Positions 21,777 through 33,231 of a stretch of 64,000 bases of DNA are shown here, one piece after another. The translations under genes and the position numbers were made by a program. The DNA comes from Avena insularis (taxonomy: Eukaryota; Streptophyta; Magnoliopsida; Poales; Poaceae): contig CM042685.1 in the NCBI GenBank assembly GCA_023614405.1, positions 234,649,661 to 234,713,660 of the forward strand, in the 5' to 3' direction. A model generated the notes under the pieces. The model searched no databases. It was not told the origin of the DNA and saw only the letters and a list, made by a program, of their open reading frames with translations. How positions within the stretch are numbered: position 1 is the first letter of the stretch; each line of letters starts with the position of its first letter.

Positions 21777-22878
21777 GTGTCTATATGTAGATCTGTTACA
21801 CGAGTAGAACACAATGGTCATTATGGGCGGTGGTGCTTTTATTATCAATTGCCTTTTGTGTACTTTGCATCTTGCGGTATGATGGGATGAAGCGGCCCGG
21901 GCTAACCTTACATGACATCATTCATGAGACTTGCTCCACGCTTAACATGCAACTTGTATTGCATAAGTGGCTTTCTTGGGTGTCTCTCTCCCATCATAGT
22001 ATAGATTCAATTTACAACGGGCACTTGATAGTTCAAACATCAACGTTGTGGTTCTTGTTCGTAAGTTAGAACGACACTTATTGAAAGCTCCAAACCATGT
22101 AAAATATGCAAAGAAAATTAGAGGCGTCTAACTTTGTTTTGCAGGGGTGTGATGTGATGTGATATGGCCATGATTGTGATTATATATGATGTATGCAATG
22201 TTCCTTATTGTAAGTTGGCAACCGGCAGGAGCCATATGGTTGTCTTTTAAATTCCGTTAAGTCCTGCATGTCTATTCAAAGTAGTTGTAATAGTTGATGC
22301 TGGTGGACGACAACCATGAAGCGACACCATTGACCTTGACGCCATACCGGTGATGATGGAGATCATGTTCGTGCTTGAAGATGGAGATCGGAAGCACAAG
22401 AAGAAAGGCCATGTCATATCACATATTATGAATTGCATGTGATGTTAATCCTTTTATGCATCTTGTATTGCTTAGTTCGCGACGGTAGCATTAGAAGATG
22501 ATCCCTCAAGCACAAAATTTCAAGTTTTAAAGTGTTCATCCTTAGTAAGCACCATTGCTAAGACGCGTTGTTTCGAAGCACCACATGATGATCGGATGTG
22601 TTAGATTCTGCGAGTGTATACCACGTGAGCAATCCAGATTTGCTCATGCGGAAGCTAAGGTTTGATCTTGACAATCCTAGCATGTACAGACATGGTCTCG
22701 GAACACAGATCACCAAAAGGTAAAGCATGAGTCATATAGTAGATATGATGAACATGTTGATTGTTCGCCATTGAAGCTACATCAACTCTCGTGATGATCG
22801 GTTTTGATGTGGTGGATTTGGTTCGTGTGATCACTAAAACAATGTGAGGGATATTGTTTTGACTGGGAGTTCAACTAG

Positions 22879-25800
22879 TGTAAGGTTCCCAACCTTTAAT
22901 AAGGTAGAGATCCCTGTGTTTACAATAGTCCCTGGATCAATAGCTAGCATCCACAGTTAAGATGTAATATCAAGAAACAAAGGTCATAATACAAATTTAT
23001 AACCAGGAATAAAATAATTTATTACATCTTACATAGCTCATTTGGCTATCACATTACATTGCAGCAGAATATCTATAAAGCATGGGGTCCTTCATCTTCA
23101 AAGTGCCACAGGCAGACATGTTGGTTGTAGACTTGTAATCCTAATCATTAAACTTCACTAATATCAAACAAACCTACAACATAACAAGTTACAACCACAA
23201 GGGTCAATACATTTGAATTGTATTGGCAAGTGATACTATGGTAATATAGTGGAGTCTATCATCTATATGCATTTGGCCAAGTGGAGCTTAGGCTTGCATT
23301 GCTCAAAATAGATTTTCCTTATCATTTGGAAACACTAAGTTTTTGCTTGACAAAATCTTCTTTCCCAAGGCATCTCCCAATAGAAATTGGTGATCCTTCA
23401 ACCCTTGTTCAACCACAAGTCTTTAACTTAGAAATTTGGATGATGAGATTCTTGATAGCTTCCATGTCTTGATGCTCAAATTGTCCTTTGCCAGGGACAT
23501 GGCTAAGTACTTAGGTTTTACACTCTGTAGAGGTGGTGCACTTTCCCCACAAGACTTGGTTTCACCAAGACAAGATCTTTCAGAAGCCTTCCCTTAGACC
23601 AGAATGGACGCGTTCCAACCTATCAAACCCCTACCACCAACTGTCCATTTGGCTAAGTTATTGCAACCTATATGATCCAGGCAGAGCCCATAATGCCAAG
23701 TGGCTGCACTTGAAGCTTCTCAACATTTGACATCTCAAATCTCTTTGTTCCTGGGTGGTGATGCCCAAGCATACTGGACTTGGTGATGCCCAAGTTTTCC
23801 CCAGCATACTATACTTGCATGACCACTCAACACAAACCATTCCTTCCATTCCACCCAGGTGATTCATTTACTTACTTGTTTTATTAAACAAAACACAAGT
23901 CCTCAGACTTAGAAATTTTTCCATAGCATGAATATATATTCCACCCTTGTTTTCTATTAGCTAAGCTAAGCATGATAGTAGTAGGACTCTTAACTTAGGA
24001 AATTTCTACTAAGGTTACATCTACTAGGATTTCCCATGGCATAGTTTATATTTAGCAAAATTCCATGCAAGTCCTACTTAGAAATATCACTAATGCATAG
24101 TGAAAATAATGGGACAAAAGTATGAAGCATCACTTGCCTTTTTGGTAGAGAGTATGAGTTCACTCCTTGATCTTTGCAAATGTTCACTCACTTCAAATCA
24201 CTACAATTCAATCAAGCAAACAATATTTCAATCTACCATTCAAGCAATTCATCACATAAAATGTTAGAAACAAAGCAATGCATGTAAGCATGCTAAATAT
24301 TGTTTTATTTGGATAGGTGATTTCTAATGGGTTATAAACATTTGAAAACACCTAAGGGTCATTTTATAAAGTGGCAAAACCATTTGCAAAAGGTTTTACT
24401 TCATAAACCATTTTTAAACCAAATCATTATTTTATGTGGTGAAGAAATGCTTTTAATAAGGCAACATTCTATAAGTTTCACAAAATATGTTTTCAAACCA
24501 TAAAACCTTGTGTTTAGGGTCATAGAGTTATTTCCAAAACATTTCTCAAAGGTTTTCTACCCAAAAGCATTTTTAATAAATAAACATTACTTTTGTTTGA
24601 CTAGAAATGGTTTAAATCCAAATTTTATTCTTTTGTTTCACCAAATACAATTTTGAAACCACAATTTGTTTCCTATGGTAAGTAGGTTCAAAACACACCA
24701 TTTGCCAAAGATTTTATCCCCAAAATCATTTTGGAATAAATTTTATAACCTAAACATGCATACACAATTTTCTGTAAAAACACACAATTTAATAGAAGAC
24801 TTTTACTAAACAAAGTGCATGGTTGGCTAGGGCTTGTCTTGATGAATCCATTGATATAAAATTTGCAAAATTTGGACGTGTATATTAAAAGTTATAGATT
24901 TTACAAAATTGAGCAACTAATAGATCAAATTCTGATTTTAAACCAGATTCTGTGACACGCGGCGCTATCCTATTGGCGCATACCATTTCGCGCGGATCGG
25001 CAAATATGGGCCGTTAGATTTTAGTTGCATCGCATGGCACAGGGGCACTACTTACCCTTTCGCTCACGTTCTATCGCATTCGATCAAAATCTCTGCACCT
25101 AATCGCTGCTTTGACCATTACTCGGCTGTGGCGCGAAGCGGCGGCTCACAGCTCTGGCGGGCTGGTGTTAGAGGAAGCGAGGGAGGAAGGGGATTGTCTC
25201 ACTGAGGTCGCCGTGGCGTGGGGAAGCTCAAGGTACTCGCGGTTGGTCAAGGGGCGCACTGGGGTTCCAGGGATTGCTCGCCGGAGTGGTGTCTGGCGAC
25301 GGGCACACGCTGTCGTCGTCGAGGGCGGCGCTACGGGTCACCCTATGGCAAGTGGAGGGTACGGTTAGACGCGCACGATACCAGGGAACATGCGAGCATC
25401 AATGATAAGCATCGGGGCGGTCGGAGCTTACCAGAGAACCTTGCTGGAGAAAATGGCAGACGTCGACGCTACTGGTCGTCGTCGTTGCTGATGTTCTGGG
25501 GCGCGCGGGGACGAGATGATGCCACGGGAAGGTGCGCCTGGGTCTGGGGAACTCGCATGTGTGCTCGGGGAGGCAAGGGTTGGCGCGGGGCTACTGGAAT
25601 CGGCCGGGGAAAGTCGTCGGAGCAGTGGCAGTGTAGCGAAAAATCGAGCAGCCTGGGGGCGTGCTAGGGTGAGGCGACGGAGGGGAAATGGGGAGGAGAG
25701 GCAGGCGACTAAATACACGCGGTCGCGACGAGCTTTGAGCACGGGATTGATGGGAATTTACCATCGGCATTCATCACCGGAGAAACGGCCAGAGGAGCGT

Positions 25801-27291
25801 GGTCAGCGGGGTGGGTGAGGAAGAAGGGAGCTGGTGGTGGGGTCCGTTGTCAGTGTAAGGGAGAGAGGGAGAGTGGGTCCAGGCGTTCAGCGACTGAGTG
25901 GGTGAGTGTCTGAGTGAGAAAACGCTTCGTCAGAGGGGGTGCAGGTGGGCTGCGAGTTGGGCTTAGTGGGCTAGCTGGCTGGGCTGCTCCTTTTCAATTT
26001 TTTTTGTTCTGTTTGCTTTTCTTTTTCTCATTTGATTTTTCTGTTTTGATTTTGAATAAGCCATTCAAACATTCATTTGAATTCAATCCTTTTCCAAAAT
26101 TTGTGTAGGTTTAAATACTGATTAATAAAACATTCTGAAATCATCTTTACAATAATTTACTTATTCTTTTTAAGGTCGTTTAATTATTCAAAATAGGCTC
26201 TAGTTTTGAATCATATAAGATTTAATAATATTTCTAAACACCATTTTATTTTCCAAAACCTTCCAAATCTTTTCAGTAGGTTTTTATTTGATTATTTGGG
26301 TGTCAAATAATTCATCTTGAATTATTTGGAAAAAATTAATATGATTTATTAATCATTTAAGATTGGGTATTTGTTTTAATTTCAATGGAATTTAATATGG
26401 TTTTAATTCCCTAAATTTTATTTGGAAGATTTATTTTATTTAAGTTGATTAAAAACTTTTATTCCACTTGGCTAAATTCCAAAATACTATTTTCTCATGA
26501 GTTATATAATTACTTTTATTAGAGATTTGTCTTTATTAAAAATAGGGATAGAATGGTTAATGCCATTTTATTTTATTTTGGAAATTCTTTATCCCTTTTA
26601 TTTTATTTGGGTTTTGGATTATAATCATTCCATCTGCTTATGGTCTTTTGCCAAGATTTAATTCGGTCTTTAAATATTCTTTATTTAATAATTCCTTCTT
26701 CATCTTATAAAATGCTTATCTTTTTATTTAGAGATCCAAACTTGGTGATTCCAATTTGTAAAATCTTGTTTAATATTTGTTTATCTTTTTAAATGTCTTT
26801 AGGATTATTTGCTCACGATTTGGTATGGATTTTAGATAAGGGCTTTATTAGCTTTGGGAATTCAATTTCCTTATCTTATTATATTCATAAGAATTTATCT
26901 ATGGCCCCAATTTAAGTGAAACCAGTTTATATGGTGTTATGATATTTCTATTTGTCTTTCTTGATCTTTTGTAAATGTTTGTTGGCAAATTTTTATATGG
27001 ATCAAATCCATAGGCTTGGAGATAACTTGGAAATGATTTTTATTCCATTAGGGTTTTAGGTTTGGATTTATTTTCCAAGTGTTTAAATTTCCAGATACAT
27101 TTATTGAGGAATGTATTTCTCTTGATTTGGAATTTTGTTGGATTAAAACTTTAATTAAAGTTTGTTCAAGATGGGATTTTTAAGTTTCCATTTAGAAACA
27201 AAAGTTTCTTTTCACCCTGATTTTCAACAATAATTTATTTTGTTTATTTATTTTTCACATTACAAGATTTGGAAAATCTTGGGATGTGACA
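22879..27291 (-). mobile_element. 4.4-kb solo LTR in the Angela-like leader
   Basis: The unit is TG...CA bounded. On the minus strand it starts TGTCACATCCCAAGATTTTC (27291 downward) and ends GGGAACCTTACA (22879). Flanks are ACTAG (22874-22878) and CCTAG (27292-27296), a 5-bp target duplication with one change. The joined flanks restore BARE-like leader sequence. No PBS, gag or pol occurs inside, so it is a solo LTR. At 4413 bp it is exceptionally long, in the range of large-LTR elements such as the barley LARD Sukkula, whose LTR starts similarly. The family assignment is tentative. A GC-rich core spans about 24,950-25,970 between AT-rich arms. The frames inside have no family match. Confidence 0.85.
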
Positions 27292-27370
27292 CCTAGATTA
27301 ATTTAACTATTAATTAGAACTCAATTTGTCATAAACTTACTCTAAACTATTGCAAATATGTTGTAGATCA

Positions 27371-30300
27371 ATGGCAGCCCCTACCATCAATTTTAATGCG
27401 TTCCTAGAGAAAGAAAAGTTGAAAAACAATGGAAGCAACTTCGTGGATTGGTTCCGCAATTTGAGGATTGTCCTCAATGATGGTAATTTGACCTATGTGC
27501 TGGATGCACCGCAGGGTGACCCGCCTGCAGCTGATGCTACCGATGAGGTAAAGAATGTTTTCCTCGCTCGGAAGAATCGACTCCACTCGATGTGCTATCT
27601 TGTATGGTTTGGAATCAGAGCTTCAGAAAAGGTTTGAGAACCATGACCCACATGATATTGTCCGTGAACTCAAAATGATATTTGAGGCTCACGCAGCAGT
27701 TGAGAGTTATGAGGCTTCTGAAAAGTTCTTTAACTACAAGATGGAAGAGGGCAGCTCCGTCAGTGAGCACATTCTTAAGATGTCTGGGCACGCAAGCAAG
27801 CTTCAAAGCTTAGGTATAGTGATTCCTAATGCTTTGGGGATTCACCGTGTCCTCCAATCACTACCACCAAGTTACAAGAACTTTGTGATGAACTACAATA
27901 TGCAAAACATGGACAAGTCGTTGCCCGAACTCTTCTCCGTGTGGAAGTCTGCATAAGTGGAGATCAAGAAAGATCACCAAGTGTTGTTGGTCAATAAGAC
28001 CACCAAATTCAAGAAGCAAGGCAAGTCTAAAAAAAGGGAAACATCAAGAAGGGCGGTAAGAAAGTTACCGCGCCGGCGAAGAAGACCAAGGCTGGGCCTA
28101 AGGCTGATACTGAGTGCTTTTACTGCAAGGGAGAGGGTCACTGCAAGCGGAATTGCCCTAAGTACTTGGCGTATTTGAAGAACAACAACATAAAGAAGAA
28201 AGGTATATCCGATATACATGTTATTGATGTGTATCTCACTAGTACTCGTAGTAGTGCCTGGGTATTTGATACTGGTTTGGTTGCTCATATTTGTAACTCG
28301 AAACAGGTGTTGCAGAATAAACGGAAGGTAGCTAAGAACGAGGTGACGATGCGCGTTGGAAATGGATCAAAGGTTGATGTGATCACGGTCGGCACGCTAC
28401 CTCTTCATCTACCATCGGGATTAGTTTTATACTTAAATAATTGTTATTTGGTGCCTGCATTGAGCATGAACATTATATCCGGATCATGTTTATTGCGAGA
28501 CGGTTACTTGTTTAAATCCAAGAATAATGGTTGTTCGATTTATATGAGTAATATGTTTTATGCACATGCACCTTTGATAGATGGTCTATTCTTTTTGAAT
28601 CTCGATTGTAGTAATACAAACATTAATAACATTGAAGCTAAACGTTTGAAATTGAGTGATAACTCGACCTATATGTGGCACTGTCGTCTTGTTCATATTG
28701 GAGTGAAGCGTATGAAGAAACTCCATTCCGATGGACTTCTTGAATCACTTGATTTCGAATCACTTGAAAGATGCGAAGCATGTCTGATGGGTAAAATGAC
28801 TAAGACTCTATTTTCTGGTATGAAGGAGCGAGCTACGGACTTGTTGGAAATCATACATACCAATGTGTGTGGTCCAATGAGTGTAGCATCGTGCGGTGGT
28901 TATCGCTATGTTCTTACCTTCACGGATGACTTGAGTAGATATGGGTATATCTATTTCATGAAACATAAGTTCGAAACTTTCGAGAAGTTTAAGGATTTTC
29001 AAAGTGAGGCAGAGAATCAACATAACAAGAAGATTAAATTTCTACGATCTGATCGTGGAGGTGAATATCTAAGTTATGAGTTTGGCGAGCATTTGAAGAA
29101 ATGCAGAATACTTTCACAATTGACACCGCCGGGAACACCACAACATAATGGTGTGTCCGAACGTCGTAACCGAACTCTCTTAGATATGGTTCGTTCTATG
29201 ATGTCACTTACAGATTTACCGCTATCATTTTGGGGTTATGCATTAGAAACAGCCGCATTCACTTTAAATAGGGCACCATCTAAATCCGTTGAAACGACAC
29301 CGTATGAATTATGGTTTGGGAAGAAACCTAAATTGTCGTTCCTTAAAGTTTGGGGTTGCGAAGCTTATGTAAAGAAGTTACAACCAGACAAGCTTGAACC
29401 CAAAGAGGAAAAATGCGTCTTCATAGGATACCCGAAGGAAACTATTGGGTATACCTTCTATCATAGATCCGAGGGCAAAATCTTCGTTGCCAAGAATGGA
29501 TCCTTTCTAGAGAAGGAGTTTCTCTCGAAAGAAGTGACTGGAAGGAAAGTAGAACTCGACGAGGTTGTTGAACCTTCTCTCGAACTTGCGAGTAGCGTAG
29601 CACCGGAAGTAGTTCCTATGGCGCCTACACCAATAAGAGAGGAAGCTAATGATGTCGATCATGAAACTTTGGTTGAAGTTACTATAGAGCCTCGCAGGTC
29701 AACGAGAACTCATACCACTCCTGATTGGTATGATCCCGTTATGAGTGTCATGTTGGTGGACAACACCGATGACCCTGCGACATATGAGGAAGCGATGATG
29801 AGCCCAGATTCCAATAAATGGCAAGAAGCCACGAAATCCAAGATTGGATCCATGTACGAAAACCAAGTATGGACTTTGGTGGACTTACTGGATAGCCGAA
29901 AGGCTGTCGAGAACAAATGAATTTTCAAGAAGAAAACAGATGCTGATGGTAATGTTACTGTCTATAAAGCTCGACTTGTCGCAAAAGGGTTTCGACAAAT
30001 TCAAGGAGTTTACTACGATGAGACTTTCTCACCGGTAGCAAAGCTAAAGTCTGTCAGGATTATGTTAGCAATCGCTGCATATTATGATTATGAGATATGG
30101 TAGATGGATGTCAAAACGGCATTCCTCAATGGAGACATTGATGAAGAGTTGTATATGGTACAACCCAAAGGTTTTGTCGATCCTAAAGATGCTAAAAAGG
30201 TATGCAAACTTCAACGGTCCATTTATGGATTGAACCAAGCATCCCGGAGTTGGAATCAACGTTTTGATAAGGTGATCAAAAGCTTTGGTTTTATACAAAC

Positions 30301-31345
30301 TTATGGAGAAGCTTGTATTTACAAGAAAGTGAGTGGGAGCTCTGTAGAATTCTTAATACTATATGTAGATGACATATTGTTGATTGGGAATGATGTAGAC
30401 CTTCTTAATAGTGTCAAGGATTATTTGAATAATAGTTTTTCAATGAAAGATCTTGGCGAAGCAGCTTACATATTAGGCATAAATATTTATAGAAATAGAT
30501 CGATACGCCTAATATCATTGTCACAAAGTACATATTTGGACAAAGTTCTAAAGAGATTTGGAATGGAAGATAGCAAGAAAGGGTTCTTTCCCATGTTACC
30601 CAATACGACCTTGAGTAAAACTGAAAGTCCTGCAACGGTAGAAGATAGAGAAAGGATGAGTAAGACTCCCTATGCCTCAGCCATAGGATCTCTTATGTAT
30701 GCCATGCTATGTACTAGACCCGACATTGCATATGCTGTTAGTTTGACTAGCAGATATCAAAGTGATCCAGGAGTGGATCATTGGACAGTGGTCAAAAACA
30801 TCCTTAAGTACTTGAGAAGAACTAAGGATATGACTCTTTCTTATGGAGGTGATGAAAAACTCGTTGTTAATGGTTACACCGCTGCTAGTTGGAACACCGA
30901 TCCAGATGATTCTAAATCACAATCTAGATACGTATTTATTTTGAATGGTGCAGCAGTTAGCTGGAGGAGTGCAAAGCAAAGCATTGTGGCGAGATCTTCA
31001 ACTGAATCGGAATACATAGCTGCTTCGGAGGCTTCACAAGAGGCGATATGGATGAAGGAGTTCATTACAGAGCTCAGTGTGGTTCCAAGTGCGCTGGACC
31101 CAATGTCCATATATTGTGATAACATGGGCGCCATAGCCAATGCGCAAGAACCAAGGTCACACAAGAGGCTGAAGCATATCAAGCTACGTTTTCATGCTAT
31201 TCGAGAGCATGTCCAAGATGGTGACATAAAGATTTGCAAAGTACACACAGATCTGAATGTGGCGGATCCGTTGACTAAACCTCTCCCGAGGGCAAAACAT
31301 GACCAGCACCAAACTGCCATGGGTGTTCGGTATATTACCATGTAA
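27371..31345 (+). pseudogene. Angela-like Copia gag-pol
   Basis: It starts at ATG 27371 (MAAPTINFNAFLEKEKL). Gag (UBN2 type) is broken by a frameshift near 27600 and a stop at 27954. The CCHC knuckle is at 28115-28156, and protease WVFDTG has its Asp at 28268. The integrase HHCC region runs about 28672-28790. Its catalytic triad is altered: the first Asp is Asn (AAT, 28862), followed by Asp 29051 and Glu 29159. RT follows TGA 29918 (expected Trp) and TAG 30101 (expected Gln), with YVDD at 30362-30373. In RNase H the GYTDAS Asp is replaced by Ala (30881), and ADPLTKPLP ends the frame at 31345. Gene order PR-INT-RT-RH defines Copia. Multiple lesions rule out autonomous activity. Confidence 0.93.
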
Positions 31346-31379
31346 TCTAGATTAGTTTACTCTAGTGCAAGTGGGAGAC

Positions 31380-33231
31380 TGTTGGAGATATGCCCTAGAG
31401 GCAATAATAAAAGTGGTTATTATTATATCTTTGTGTTTATGATAAATGTTTACATTCATGCTATAATAGTATTAACCGGAAACATTAATACTTGTGTGAT
31501 TTGTAAACTAAATTAGAGTCCCTAGTAAAGCCTCTTTAATAATACTAGCTTGTTGGTTGATAAATGATCGTGGTTTCTCGATCATGAACATTGAGATGTT
31601 ATTAACAACGAGATCATATCATTAGGAGAATGGTGTGATGGACATACTCCTATAGATAAGCGTAGCATAAAGATCAAGTCATTTCAATAGTTTGTTTGCT
31701 ATAAGCTTTCTGATACATAGTAACCTAATTCCTTCGACCATGAGATCATGTTAATCACCATCACCGGAAGGATGCTTTGATGACATCAAACACCACACCG
31801 TAACTGGGTGGCTATAAAGGTGGCATTGAGTGTTCGGAAAGTATGGATGAGGCACATGGATCAAGAGTGGGATTTGTCCATCCATATGACGGATAGATAT
31901 ACTCTGGGCCCTCTCGGTGGAATGTCATCCAATTAGCTTGCAAGCATGTGAATGGCTCACAAGGGATCACATATCACGGGAACGAGAAAAGAGTACTTAT
32001 CGGTAGTGAGGTTGAACTAGGTATGTAGAGATACCGATGATCAAAACCTCGGATAAGTAAACTATCGTGAGACAAAGGGAAATTGGTATCGTATGTAAGT
32101 GGCTCATTCGATCGCAAAGTAATCGTAGAAATATGTGGGAGCCATATGAATTTCCAGATTCCTCTATTGGCTATTGATCGGGGAAGTGTCTCGGTCATGT
32201 CCGCATAATTCACGAACCGTAGGGAGACACACTTAAGGATTCAATGTTATTTAGTAGATATGGAATGTTAGTAGGGATACCGAATGTTGTTCAGAGTCTC
32301 GGATGGGATCTAGGATATCACGAGGAGATCCGGAATGGTCCGGAGAATAAGATTCATATAAGGAAAGTCCGATTTCGGAGTCCGGGAAACATTCTGATGG
32401 TTTCATCGGAGATGTTCTAGAAGGTTCACCGGTCCGGAAGGTGAATGGTCCATGAATGTGTCATGGGTAAGTGGAATCATTGGATCATATCCTAGGTCAC
32501 TTGGTGTGGTCATTTGTGAGAGAGAATTAAAGCTCTAAATTAAAAGTCAAACGGGAGGTTTGAAAAGTCAAACTGGAACAATGGTTTCCTAGTGGAAGAA
32601 GGAAAGAGTCCTTCCAACTTGGATTTGTAAGTGGATTCAAACTCACCCCTCCCAAGGCTTCCCCGCTCTCATAAATAGAGAGGGAGGGCTGCCCAAACAC
32701 CAAGCCCTAGCCCCTCTACACTCGCGCCGCCGCCAAGCCGCTGTCGCGCCGCCGCCGCTCGCTGCCGCCGCCCTAGTCGCCACCGACACCTCCTCCTCCT
32801 CCCGGTCTTCTAAACCCTAGATCACCGGGAAACCCTAGATCCACCATAACTCGCACTGGCTTAGGCGAAGCCCTGCAGGATCTTCCCTCTACTTCTGACA
32901 CCATGCCGTCGTGCTGCCGGAATCACGAGGGGAGAACTACAACCTCCGCTGCCTGCTGGAACAATGGAGAAGAAGGTCTTCATCGAGTATCGAACGTGTG
33001 ACCGATTATGGAATCTCTGCCAGAACGTAGCGCTGGAAGGATCGTCTACGCGATCTTGAGATCGGCAAGTGTACGACTACATCACCCATGAGAATCTGCT
33101 CTCGTTAACCGCTTTGGAATCTTCGAGGGTGAGTGCTTCTATCAACTTGTTGCTACAATCTAGTAGATAGATCTTGGCTTGTGTGTGCATGCGGTAGATT
33201 TTTTTTGTTTTCCATGCTACGAACCCCTACA
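31380..33231 (+). repeat. 3' LTR of the Angela-like element
   Basis: It follows the polypurine tract AAGTGGGAGAC (31369-31379). It carries a GCCGCCGCC-type expansion at about 32725-32775 absent from the 5' LTR, and a single copy of the TTCTAGAAGG unit that is duplicated there. Confidence 0.94.

Larger units (their letters stand above)
19930..33231 (+). mobile_element. Angela/BARE-like Copia element, TSD GTACC
   Basis: LTRs of 1833 bp (19930-21762) and 1852 bp (31380-33231) both start TGTTGGAGATATGCCCTAG and end CGAACCCCTACA, the BARE-1/WIS-2/Angela hallmark. GTACC lies at 19925-19929 and 33232-33236. PBS, long leader, gag-pol and polypurine tract are all in place. A 4.4-kb solo LTR occupies the leader. 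The element sits in the gag gene of another Copia element. Frameshifts and stops disable gag-pol. Confidence 0.95.

Noticed and set aside
23281..25818. Several frames of 60-150 codons inside the 4.4-kb unit
   Set aside because: They lie in a TG..CA bounded solo LTR with target duplications, are in conflicting phases and resemble no protein family.
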